Below, one piece after another: positions 7,730-15,008 of a stretch of 64,000 nt of DNA. Each line of letters begins with the position of its first letter. Position 1 is the first letter of the stretch. The stretch spans positions 248,001 through 312,000 of the forward strand of contig DIZA01000006.1 in the NCBI GenBank assembly GCA_002429245.1, given 5' to 3'. A program made the translations under genes and the position numbers. A model generated the notes under the pieces. It was not told the origin of the DNA and did no database searches. It saw nothing but the letters and a program-made list of their open reading frames with translations. Source of the stretch: Candidatus Saccharibacteria bacterium UBA6040 (lineage in GTDB: Bacteria; Patescibacteriota; Saccharimonadia; Saccharimonadales; Saccharimonadaceae).

Positions 7730-7758
7730 TTGACATCCGTTGTCAAGGGGAGTATATT
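7730..7758 (+). promoter_or_regulatory. Sigma70-type promoter embedded in a palindromic operator
   Basis: -35 TTGACA (7730-7735), 17-bp spacer, -10 TATATT (7753-7758). The -35 is the left arm of TTGACA-tccgt-TGTCAA (right arm 7741-7746), a likely repressor site. Transcription would start near 7765 and run through a leader with hairpins at 7773-7793 and 7800-7815 (a perfect 6-bp stem capped by GAAA) to the gene at 7892. Confidence 0.65.
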
Positions 7759-7891
7759 TACCGCTTATACAAACGAGTAACAGGAATACTCGTTGTGACC
7801 GAAGCGAAAGCTTCGTGTGGTTGTCTTTCTCTGAAAAGGCGACTGTCATATCAGCGATGATTGTATACATACCCTTGGGAAGGGGTAAAAA

Positions 7892-8242
7892 GTGGCATGT
7901 AAAATCAGTACCGCGTCAATGCAGGCTGGAACCAACGAGTACCTCCTGCGTCCGGACGTGCTGACGAACGCTTGCAAGAAGCGCCTCTGTAAAGCGTTCA
8001 ACTCGCGCAGGCTTGACCTGCAGAATAGGGAGGCCGATAAGATACTCAAAGAGATCCGTCACATGGATCAGGGACTGGCCGACAGCTACGCCGAATTTTT
8101 CGACGAAGAGTCCTGTCGGAGATCGTTCATCCGCAATGCTCTGCTGGAGATGTGGAATGCAGGCACGCTGAACATCAAACCGATCCCTGTGATCGGTGCA
8201 CGACCCAGTTCCCGCCTCCTTCCTTCGGAGGCAATGGCGTGA
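7892..8242 (+). CDS. 116-aa unknown protein of the GC-rich island
   Basis: Not recognised. GTG start at 7892 is supported by the purine-rich GGGAAGGGG about 8 nt upstream. The protein is soluble and charged, with cysteines at CK, ACKKRLC and SCRR and a helical middle region (NREADKILKEIRHMDQ). Codon use is GC-rich, as in the rest of the island. It is driven by the 7730-7758 promoter with a 127-nt leader. Its TGA stop overlaps the GTG start of the next small gene (GTGA), a typical sign of translational coupling. Confidence 0.6.
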   Translation: MACKISTASMQAGTNEYLLRPDVLTNACKKRLCKAFNSRRLDLQNREADKILKEIRHMDQGLADSYAEFFDEESCRRSFIRNALLEMWNAGTLNIKPIPVIGARPSSRLLPSEAMA

Positions 8243-8370
8243 CGCAGCAAGTTCTCACGTGGTTGAGCCCAATTTTCTCCTCACCACAAGATCCAACTAA
8301 GTCGCCGTCGAGTCCGAAAGACTTGACGAAGACGCTTACCTTCGAACATGGGACCGGAGGCAAGAACTGA
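8239..8370 (+). CDS. 43-aa small protein, translationally coupled
   Basis: Small gene with GTG at 8239, inside the stop of the 116-aa gene (GTGA overlap). GGAGG at 8227-8231 lies 7 nt before the start, the strongest SD in this part of the window. The product begins with a short hydrophobic stretch (VLTWLSPIF) followed by a Ser/Pro/Lys/Thr-rich tail. No family is recognised. Real translation is inferred from SD plus overlap only. Confidence 0.5.
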   Translation: MTQQVLTWLSPIFSSPQDPTKSPSSPKDLTKTLTFEHGTGGKN

Positions 8371-8385
8371 GCTGTCAGGGCTCAT

Positions 8386-8478
8386 AACACCCTTCTGGGA
8401 GGGATAAGCATTGTGGACGTGACGAAAGTTGCGCCTGGCTTATCCCTCCTGGGTTACTCACCTTCGTGGTGTTTTTTT
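8386..8478 (+). terminator. Structured transcript end with nested 12-bp stem and terminator
   Basis: GGAGGGATAAGC (8398-8409) pairs perfectly with GCTTATCCCTCC (8438-8449), loop 28 nt. Then CACC-ttcgt-GGTG (8459-8471) runs into seven T (8472-8478). AACACC at 8386-8391 could alternatively pair with GGTGTT at 8468-8473, enclosing everything. It ends the 116/43-aa transcription unit. Confidence 0.7.
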
Positions 8479-8496
8479 ATTGTAAAACTATGAATG

Positions 8497-8522
8497 TACG
8501 ACGTCGCAAGTCTGGCGTCGTA
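8497..8522. repeat. 7-bp hairpin upstream of the 145-aa gene
   Basis: TACGACG (8497-8503) and CGTCGTA (8516-8522) are perfect inverted repeats, 37 nt before the GTG start at 8559. Possible leader hairpin or operator. Confidence 0.45.
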
Positions 8523-8558
8523 TTGTATTTCAATCGTTTCGATCAAAGGAGCACCTTA

Positions 8559-8996
8559 GTGACACTAACTGAGGTCAGGGCATATGACTCGATCCGTCCG
8601 CAAGGACTACGAAAGAAAGGAAAGACCGGTAAGACCAAGCGCCAGTTCGTTCCCACCGAGGTGCAGATTCTCTGCGCCGCGAGGAGAATCGAGGGCATGC
8701 TGACGAAGTATCATGGCGCGTTTGCGTGTTATGCTGCTCCTGATCGTGTCCACAAAGAACTGGTAGGTGAGGTGTACGCACGTGGATCGCAGTTGGGGCG
8801 CAACCCCGACGAGATCTGCGAGACACTTCGCCTGGGCCTGAAGCGGCTCAATGACGAAGGAAAAGCATACTTCGAGGAGAGCCCGCAAGGCCAACTGTAC
8901 TTGATCCTGAAGTCCAAGCGCCAGGGAAGGGCGCATAAGGACAAGTACAACCAGAAACGGTCAGGCAAACGTAACCGCTTCCGAGCGGCCGCGTAA
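8559..8996 (+). CDS. 145-aa basic protein of the GC-rich island, unknown
   Basis: Not recognised. GTG start at 8559 follows AAAGGAG (8545-8551) by 7 nt and is preferred over upstream in-frame codons that have no SD. The N-terminus (RKKGKTGKTKR) and C-terminus (KRQGR, KYNQKRSGKRNR) are highly basic. The middle (residues about 30-115) looks alpha-helical with an acidic patch. Basic ends suggest nucleic-acid binding, but no named fold is visible. GC-rich codon use matches the island. A 75-nt stem-loop and a terminator follow. Confidence 0.65.
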   Translation: MTLTEVRAYDSIRPQGLRKKGKTGKTKRQFVPTEVQILCAARRIEGMLTKYHGAFACYAAPDRVHKELVGEVYARGSQLGRNPDEICETLRLGLKRLNDEGKAYFEESPQGQLYLILKSKRQGRAHKDKYNQKRSGKRNRFRAAA

Positions 8997-9004
8997 GACT
9001 CACT

Positions 9005-9079
9005 GGTAAGGAGTGTTGATAAAAGTGTAGATGAGTGACCATTTCATGGCTCACACTACTACCAACAACACTCCTTACC
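9005..9079 (+). ncRNA. 75-nt long stem-loop at the 3' end of the 145-aa transcript
   Basis: GGTAAGGAGTGTTG (9005-9018) is the exact reverse complement of CAACACTCCTTACC (9066-9079), a 14-bp perfect stem. The loop contains a second imperfect stem (GAGTGACC with GGCTCAC). A separate terminator follows at 9110-9134, so this element is not itself the terminator. It could be a processed small RNA or an RNA-stability element. Confidence 0.5.
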
Positions 9080-9109
9080 GGATCTTCCAACCCTATGAAA
9101 GCATAGTCG

Positions 9110-9134
9110 CCCCTAGTCAAAGAGGGGTTTTTTT
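9110..9134 (+). terminator. Intrinsic terminator
   Basis: CCCCT (9110-9114), 8-nt loop, AGGGG (9123-9127), then seven T (9128-9134). It ends the island's rightmost unit just before tRNA-Glu. Confidence 0.8.
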
Positions 9135-9162
9135 GATACAATTCTCCAGTCGAACCTATTAT

Positions 9163-9237
9163 GGTCTCATCGTCTAACGGTTAGGACACCAGGTTTTCAT
9201 CCTGGCAATCGGAGTTCGATTCTCCGTGAGATCACCA
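9163..9237 (+). tRNA. tRNA-Glu (anticodon TTC)
   Basis: 75 nt with CCA encoded. The acceptor stem GGTCTCA pairs with TGAGATC (one G-U). The anticodon stem is CCAGG/CCTGG around the loop TTTTCAT, which gives anticodon TTC, and the T arm contains GTTCGAT. A TACAAT -10 candidate lies at 9137-9142. It decodes GAA/GAG and borders the right end of the GC-rich island. Confidence 0.97.
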
Positions 9238-9245
9238 AAGAAAGT

Positions 9246-9269
9246 GACCCATCCTGTATGGGTCTTTTT
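9246..9269 (+). terminator. Terminator of tRNA-Glu
   Basis: GACCCAT (9246-9252), loop of 5, ATGGGTC (9258-9264), then TTTTT. The flanking AAAGAAA/TTTCTTT can extend the stem. Confidence 0.88.
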
Positions 9270-9284
9270 CTTTGTTCGCAATTA

Positions 9285-9314
9285 TTGACTTGTATACTGC
9301 TCGTGGTTCATAAT
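9285..9314 (+). promoter_or_regulatory. Candidate promoter of the surface-protein pair
   Basis: TTGACT (9285-9290), 18-bp spacer, CATAAT (9309-9314). An alternative -10 TATACT at 9293-9298 also exists. The leader to the ATG at 9354 is short and lacks a clear SD. Confidence 0.4.
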
Positions 9315-9353
9315 ACGGGGTGAATAAGGCTAAGGGTAAAACAGATATAAGGC

Positions 9354-9740
9354 ATGTCACGACTTCCGACAGTTAACGGCGACAATGGTACGTGGGGGAC
9401 TATCCTCAACGATTTCTTATCGGTGTCTTTGACTGCGACGGGGACACTCGTTGATGGCACTGTCGCTAACTCAACGATTGTCGATGGAACGATTGCACTC
9501 ACAAAGCTTGCGACAAGTGTCCAAACCTCTTTGGGAAAGGCCGATGCGGCCTTGGCGGCATCTGGACTCGATGCAGCAACAGCGACGCTAGTAGGTAGCT
9601 CGTCATCAACAGCAACCGCTATTGACTCAAAGATTAGTGCTGCAACTAGTGGTTTAACCAGCACCTACATTCTTGCACCTGCTGATCCAGATCCAACGAC
9701 AGGCTCTCCGGCGGGATTATACTTCCGGAGAACGACTTAG
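9354..9740 (+). CDS. Tail-fibre-like stalk protein
   Basis: 128-aa protein without a signal peptide. The N-terminal signature (MSRLPTVNGDNGTWG, then LNDFLSVS) followed by Ala/Thr/Ser-rich repeating motifs (LVDGTVANSTIVDGTI) looks like trimerising stalks in phage tail-fibre-like surface proteins. The C-terminal PDPTTGSPAGLYFRR motif suggests a short capping fold. These likenesses are from memory, not from a search. The stop TAG (9738-9740) shares its last base with the GTG start of the next gene, so the two are translationally coupled and probably act together at the cell surface. Confidence 0.5.
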   Translation: MSRLPTVNGDNGTWGTILNDFLSVSLTATGTLVDGTVANSTIVDGTIALTKLATSVQTSLGKADAALAASGLDAATATLVGSSSSTATAIDSKISAATSGLTSTYILAPADPDPTTGSPAGLYFRRTT

Positions 9741-12700
9741 TGTCTGCGCCGACAGTTGTTGGATCGGTTACGTCGGCGTGGAATGCAAGTGCAGTTACGA
9801 CACTTACTATCACTAAACCTGCCGGCGTGCAGGATGGTGATTATCTCGTTGCGTTTCTTAGAGCTCAGAGTGCCGGTGCGACAGCCGACTGGACGAGTTC
9901 TGGGTGGTCACGCATTTCACCTGCGTTTGTCGCGAGTCAGGCGGGACCGCGTCTTATCGGTATTTATGCATTACCTGTGCCAAGTGCCGCATCATTGAGC
10001 GCGACAAGCTTTACCTTCACCTTTACTGGCTCAACGAGTCGTGTTATCGGCACGATCGCCATTGTGAGAGGGGTAGATCTGACATCACCTGTCGCCGCAA
10101 CAAATGGTACTTACGGTGGCACGAGTATTACAAATGGAACTCGTATCGTATCTTATTCGAACGGTGCAGGGGCAAATTCTCTTTCTCTCGGGATAGCTGG
10201 TGGTGAACTTGTTGCTGGAAATACAAATGCGATAACAGTGACATCAGCCGCTACCGTTAGTACTATCTATGCTAATGATACTGCAAACGATGGAACGTCT
10301 GGGACAACAGGTTCACGTACGGCTATCATAGCTGTCTCTTACCCAGGTTTGGCGACAACATCCCAGGTAGACGTTGCCTGGGGAACCATTACAGGTACGG
10401 GTTCTGAAGGCGTAACCCTAAACGGACTCTCTTCAAATGTCGCACCGACTGCTGCCTTCGGGTATAGCACGACTGCATTGCAGGTTTCTGTCGACGGGAC
10501 GACGTCAAGTGATAGCGATGGCACAATTGCTTCGTATGACTGGGATTGGGGAGATGGGACGACACATGGTACAGGCGCAACAACGACTCACACCTATGTG
10601 ACCGCGAATACTTATACCGTCATACTGACAGTCACCGATAATGGAGGGGCGACTGGAACCACGAGCTCATCAGTAACGGTTACTGCGGTCACGACACGGC
10701 CAGTGATTGTCGGGACACCTACCTATGGTCAGCAAACTGTCACGACTGCGCACAATGTCGTCATAGCAAAACCCTCAGGCTTAGCTGATGGTGATTGGCT
10801 TATTGCAAGTCTTCGCTCACAAGATGCAACGGCAACAGGAGACTTCACGCTGTCTGGCTGGACAAGGGTTGGATCTACTTTCACGGCAAGCAGTGCCGCC
10901 GCTCGCATCGTTGGTTTTTATGCGAAACACATCCCTACCGCTAGCGCAGAAACGGCAACAAGCTACACGTTTTCATGGACAGGTGGCGACGCGCGTGCTG
11001 TTGGTATGATATTCCGAGTCCAGGGCGCAGATCCAGTTACTCTCGTTGATGCCTATTCGGCACCCTATGCGACAACCGGCATTACTAACGGCACTCGGTT
11101 AGCATCGTATTCTGTTCCAGATTCAAATGGGTTACAGCTCGCAGCTGCGGCAAACGAACAGACATCTCCAAATGCATCTGAAACAGTGAGCCATACTGCA
11201 GGATATAATTTTGTCGCATCGGTATTTTCATCTTCTGGGACGGGTTCCTCTCGTACCACGCTCGAGCTCTATCAGAAAGACCAGGATGCAGGTTCGACAA
11301 CGCAGATGGATGTCACCTGGGCAGCTACTTCTTCACCAAACATCCAATCCATCGTATTAAAAGGTGCCACAGGAAGTAACAGTCCACCGACGGCCGGATT
11401 CACGGTTGCTTTATCAAGCTATACAGTCACAATTACGAGCACTGCCACAGATTCAGACGGGACGATTGCTTCATACGATTACGATTGGGGAGATTCGACC
11501 TCTCACGCGACAACCGCTAACCCAACACACACGTATTCTTCGGCTGGTATATACATCATTACGCAGACGGTTACCGATAATAGCGGCGCCAGCTCAACAG
11601 CTTCAGAGAGTATCTCTGCCCCAGCAGGCATATCGCCGGTTCCCCACTTTGGAGTGGGTGATTCGACGACAGCAAGTTCAGCCGGTGCTGCAACGTTAGC
11701 TGGCTCCAAGCCGGCAAACACCGCAGATGGCGATTTACTCGTTGCGTACGTCTATAGCCAAAATACGTCAGCAACAGTAAATACTGTTCCTACGGGATGG
11801 ACATTAGGGGCAAATTACTCAACGCGTTCAGGTGGTATATATACAAAACCAATCCCAACCGCAAGCGCGGAGTCTGCCACTAGTTACACCTGGACGTTAT
11901 CGGCATCCGGACGTTTGATCGTTAATATTTTTCGGGTAACTGGGGCTGACTTGGCAAACCCTATCGATGTTGCAGGTACGCAGGCGGCTGAAATCGGAAC
12001 GGTTTCATCGTACCCGGATACTTCAATCACGACGAATTATCCGAGCAGTTTGCTTCTAGGGTTTAACTTTTGGAATAATTCATCAACAACCGTGACGACC
12101 ATAACTCAGCCTAGTGGTATGTCCGCGGGGGATCAGATTTCCTCGCCAACAACGAGTAACACTTCGGGTACACTTGTTGCGTATCAGGCACTTTCAACAG
12201 TGGGTGCGACAGGGACTCGCGCCTTCACTTATTCGCCGGCACCGGTGAATGGGGCGGGGCTACTGCTTGCTATCAAGCAGTCTACTCCGAACCCCGTCGC
12301 GAGCTTCACTGCGTCTTCTGTTGGGCAAACACTTACTGTTGATGGCTCAGCCTCAGCCGCTACCTCGGGTGCGACGATTACTGGATATGACTGGGATTGG
12401 GGAGATGGGACGACACATGGTACAGGCGCAACAACGACTCACACATATGCCTCGAGGGGTACATACACCGTCACCTTGACCGTGACTGATAGTGCGACGC
12501 TCACAGGCTCTCAGTCTCGAACGGCAACTATCACTGACGATGGCTACGCAGGAATCTGGCGCGATAGCAGTGGCGTCAATCACCCTGGCGTCGCATATTA
12601 CTGGGATGGCACGGCGAAGCATCCGTTCGGACCGACGCTAGTGAGCATCTTTAATCCGGCTACTGTCACTCAGTTCTTATCAGGTGCGCATTCGCCATGG

Positions 12701-13444
12701 TTTTCGGCGCACCGTGGATTCTCGTATAGTTACCCAGAAGAAACGCTCTACGGGTATCGTGGTGCAACCGATTACGGTATTAAAGCCATTGAAATATCTG
12801 CTCAAATGTCAGCTAGCGGTACATGGTGGTGCTTCCACGATGCAACGACAGACCGAACGACAGGCGTGTCGGGAACGATTTCTGCAATGACGGACGCGCA
12901 AATTTCAGTCCTCAATAATCAAGGATCAACCGCAACAGGAAATCCTGGACAGCCAGCTCGACCGACGGCGAAACTAACAGATGTTTTAGATCAGTACTAT
13001 AAAACGCATGTGATTATCATTGAGGACAAAACATATAGTCACACAACCACGATGCTAAATTTGATGGATAGCTATGGAACGTCTGGTCGACCAGCCAGTG
13101 ATATATTTATTTGGAAAGTCGCTTCCTCATCAAGCAAGACAAACTTCTTTGATCCTGCCACAGCCCGGGGGTATCACCGTTGGGCGTACATTTTCGATAG
13201 CTCTATGTCGACAGAGTTCCCTGCGCTTCCTGCTTCGGGAAAAGCAGATATGATTGGGATGGATTACAACTCTTCAGATGCGACGCTGAGTTCTGCAATC
13301 GCCCTCTGTGTATCTAATGGTGTGATGCCAACAGGCCACATTATTAATTCAACTACGCAAAGAGACCGACTACTCGGTCTTGGAATGAAGGGGTTGATGA
13401 TGTCGAGTAAAGATGTGATCCCACCTTGGTACAATACATGGTAG
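9740..13444 (+). CDS. Giant surface protein: three PKD domains and a C-terminal GDPD-like domain
   Basis: 1234 aa, GTG start overlapping the upstream stop. Architecture is a threefold repeat of a beta-sandwich module of about 220 aa (markers DGDYLVA, SGWSR, TSYTF; residues about 1-225, 325-545, 632-850). Each is followed by a PKD domain (DWDWGDGTTH or DYDWGDSTSH; about 232-317, 550-627, 854-932). Residues about 985-1234 resemble glycerophosphodiester phosphodiesterases: H991-R-G, PEETL, E1018, H1033-D and a later IIEDK. The usual second acid in the E-x-D pair is Ser1020, so activity is uncertain. No signal peptide is obvious. Such an enzyme could act on glycerol-phosphate wall polymers of a host cell; that is inference. 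Confidence 0.75.
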   Translation: MSAPTVVGSVTSAWNASAVTTLTITKPAGVQDGDYLVAFLRAQSAGATADWTSSGWSRISPAFVASQAGPRLIGIYALPVPSAASLSATSFTFTFTGSTSRVIGTIAIVRGVDLTSPVAATNGTYGGTSITNGTRIVSYSNGAGANSLSLGIAGGELVAGNTNAITVTSAATVSTIYANDTANDGTSGTTGSRTAIIAVSYPGLATTSQVDVAWGTITGTGSEGVTLNGLSSNVAPTAAFGYSTTALQVSVDGTTSSDSDGTIASYDWDWGDGTTHGTGATTTHTYVTANTYTVILTVTDNGGATGTTSSSVTVTAVTTRPVIVGTPTYGQQTVTTAHNVVIAKPSGLADGDWLIASLRSQDATATGDFTLSGWTRVGSTFTASSAAARIVGFYAKHIPTASAETATSYTFSWTGGDARAVGMIFRVQGADPVTLVDAYSAPYATTGITNGTRLASYSVPDSNGLQLAAAANEQTSPNASETVSHTAGYNFVASVFSSSGTGSSRTTLELYQKDQDAGSTTQMDVTWAATSSPNIQSIVLKGATGSNSPPTAGFTVALSSYTVTITSTATDSDGTIASYDYDWGDSTSHATTANPTHTYSSAGIYIITQTVTDNSGASSTASESISAPAGISPVPHFGVGDSTTASSAGAATLAGSKPANTADGDLLVAYVYSQNTSATVNTVPTGWTLGANYSTRSGGIYTKPIPTASAESATSYTWTLSASGRLIVNIFRVTGADLANPIDVAGTQAAEIGTVSSYPDTSITTNYPSSLLLGFNFWNNSSTTVTTITQPSGMSAGDQISSPTTSNTSGTLVAYQALSTVGATGTRAFTYSPAPVNGAGLLLAIKQSTPNPVASFTASSVGQTLTVDGSASAATSGATITGYDWDWGDGTTHGTGATTTHTYASRGTYTVTLTVTDSATLTGSQSRTATITDDGYAGIWRDSSGVNHPGVAYYWDGTAKHPFGPTLVSIFNPATVTQFLSGAHSPWFSAHRGFSYSYPEETLYGYRGATDYGIKAIEISAQMSASGTWWCFHDATTDRTTGVSGTISAMTDAQISVLNNQGSTATGNPGQPARPTAKLTDVLDQYYKTHVIIIEDKTYSHTTTMLNLMDSYGTSGRPASDIFIWKVASSSSKTNFFDPATARGYHRWAYIFDSSMSTEFPALPASGKADMIGMDYNSSDATLSSAIALCVSNGVMPTGHIINSTTQRDRLLGLGMKGLMMSSKDVIPPWYNTW
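10535..10593 (+). repeat. 59-bp exact direct repeat, copy 1 (pair with 12386-12444)
   Basis: The PKD-coding stretch starting TATGACTGGGATTGGG is identical over 59 nt to 12386-12444. It encodes the WDWGDGTTHG core of PKD domains 1 and 3. PKD 2 is diverged. Confidence 0.9.
12386..12444 (+). repeat. 59-bp exact direct repeat, copy 2
   Basis: Second copy of the PKD-core repeat, identical to 10535-10593, indicating recent duplication or gene conversion within the gene. Confidence 0.9.
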
Positions 13445-13448
13445 AGAA

Positions 13449-14084
13449 TTAGTTAGTGACTGCCGTATAGGTCACGTTATCGGTGTAAGAGCCACTGGCG
13501 AGACTGCTGCTTGCACACACCCCGTACCACACGGATGTATTGACTGTACCTGTGTCGGCAACGCTTGTGGTACGAATTGTTCCTGGTGTTCCTGACGAAA
13601 TCGGGACGCCTGCATAGGTTTCGGATGGAATAGCACCACTTGAGGCTGAGGAAGTTGGTCCTGCACCAAAGCCTGCAATACTATCAACGCGATACCCCCA
13701 AGTGTTCGCAGTGAGAACTGCTGGAGATGCGGGGGTTGCACTGCTTGCAGCAATAGTTGTCGGTCCAACGAGTGTATTTGTTGTATCTGTATCAGTGAGC
13801 GTCACGGTGTACCCGGTACTTGAGTCTGTCGTTACTGTGACGATGTCGTTATTGACGGTACACTTTGTTGATCCAGCAGCAGGTGTGACGTCAGCGGATA
13901 ATGAACCGCTAGTTGTCAGGCTGATTCCACAAGATCCGTACTGACAAGTCCCGTAAGTGCCTGCTGAGTAGTTCATACCCGCGGCTGGATGCGCTAGCAG
14001 AGCCCATGTAATGACCGTGACAAGTATGGCTACAGCTAAAGTAAGGTAATTGGTACGAACCTTCGCTATAGCTGCTTGGAGCAT
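13449..14084 (-). CDS. Secreted WxL-like beta protein, paralogue 2
   Basis: 211 aa. Start ATG at 14082-14084 lies 1 nt past the stop of the upstream gene and has AAGGA 8 nt before it. A start at 14135 would overlap that gene. One N-terminal hydrophobic segment (about residues 12-33) serves as a signal. The body is Thr/Ser-rich with TWGYRVDS, VWYGV and a C-terminal SYTDNVTYTA motif, shared with the gene at 15009-15623. Four cysteines (TCQYGSC and two others) may form disulfides. The Trp-containing motifs and the DUF916-like neighbour recall WxL systems, though a canonical double WxL is not proven. Confidence 0.6.
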   Translation of the reverse strand: MLQAAIAKVRTNYLTLAVAILVTVITWALLAHPAAGMNYSAGTYGTCQYGSCGISLTTSGSLSADVTPAAGSTKCTVNNDIVTVTTDSSTGYTVTLTDTDTTNTLVGPTTIAASSATPASPAVLTANTWGYRVDSIAGFGAGPTSSASSGAIPSETYAGVPISSGTPGTIRTTSVADTGTVNTSVWYGVCASSSLASGSYTDNVTYTAVTN

Positions 14085-14085
14085 C

Positions 14086-15000
14086 TTATGCGTCCTTTGA
14101 ACGCCGTCGTCGACGTGATCGTTCGATTGGGACACCGATCAGAATACCAATGAGGAAAGCGATTGCGCCAAGAAGCCATGGATTAATAACATAAATTCTT
14201 ACATCAGGGAGTGTCTTTAGCACGCCAGCTATCGTAGCGCTCCTATGAACGGTGTACACTCCGATGAGTGCTTGCGGGGTAAACCCAGACTTAATTTCAC
14301 GTTCTGTTTGAGGAAGAACGTAGCGGTCAAATTTGGCTTTTAATACTTCTTTACCACTCATGTCGGTGACAGAGTAAGAAGCGGTTGTAATGAAGTGCGT
14401 TCCACCACTGTTGCTGACCTTTAGCCCGATAGGAATAGCACCAACGAAGTGGATGATCGGTAGTGAGTCACCGGTAACGTTACCGCCGCTCTTGATATCG
14501 CCATTAACGGTGATATAGAGGATGCTTCCTACTCGATTGTGAGAAACAACGCCCGACTGAGCATCGTCGCTACTGGTCTCTGCGAATAGGACGGCATAGT
14601 ACCCACCGGGTGCAGTGTTCTGGGGGACGTCGATTGTGTAAGGAACGGTAAGTGTATCGCTCCCATTTACTGTTGTACTTGTTGTTGATAGATGCACCCA
14701 TTCGGAAGGGTCAACAGTGCCGGGTATTTGCGTAAATCTAGGATCATAATCTTCACCACTGACGTGATAAGGGGACGTCGAGAGCGTTACCTTGAAGGAG
14801 CTGTCTCCTCCATTGATGATATCAACGCTCCGTGCGACGCTACTTCCTGGATTAATTGCAACGTCAGTGGAAGCAGGGGTGACCGTGATTGCTTTTGTAC
14901 CTGGTGTTGCCGTCTGGGCATGAACCGACGTGTGTCCAATTGTGGCAATAGCTAGGCCGATGATGAAGACGGGAATAAATCGGCGAAAGCGGTGTACCAT
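14086..15000 (-). CDS. DUF916/WxL-interacting-like membrane-anchored protein
   Basis: 304 aa. Start ATG at 14998-15000 follows GGAGAT. The signal peptide ends near VHAQT. Two Ig-like beta domains follow (about 35-155 and 160-265). The first has a signature of DUF916 (NPGSSVARSVDIINGG, later APGGYYAVLF). The C-terminus has one membrane helix (LLGAIAFLIGILIG) and a very basic tail. In Firmicutes, DUF916 proteins tether WxL proteins to the wall. Here two WxL-like genes flank it in one operon: the upstream gene ends 8 nt before its start, and the downstream gene starts 1 nt after its stop. Confidence 0.6.
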   Translation of the reverse strand: MVHRFRRFIPVFIIGLAIATIGHTSVHAQTATPGTKAITVTPASTDVAINPGSSVARSVDIINGGDSSFKVTLSTSPYHVSGEDYDPRFTQIPGTVDPSEWVHLSTTSTTVNGSDTLTVPYTIDVPQNTAPGGYYAVLFAETSSDDAQSGVVSHNRVGSILYITVNGDIKSGGNVTGDSLPIIHFVGAIPIGLKVSNSGGTHFITTASYSVTDMSGKEVLKAKFDRYVLPQTEREIKSGFTPQALIGVYTVHRSATIAGVLKTLPDVRIYVINPWLLGAIAFLIGILIGVPIERSRRRRRSKDA

Positions 15001-15008
15001 GAAATCTC

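Noticed and set aside
7740..8049. Short open frames in both directions between the island promoter and the 116-aa gene
   Set aside because: They lack SD or promoter support and overlap hairpins and the better-supported gene at 7892.
9163..9237. tRNA-Glu as the attachment site of the GC-rich island
   Set aside because: The island lies on the 5' side of the tRNA, no duplicate of the tRNA 3' end is seen at the left border, and no integrase is present.
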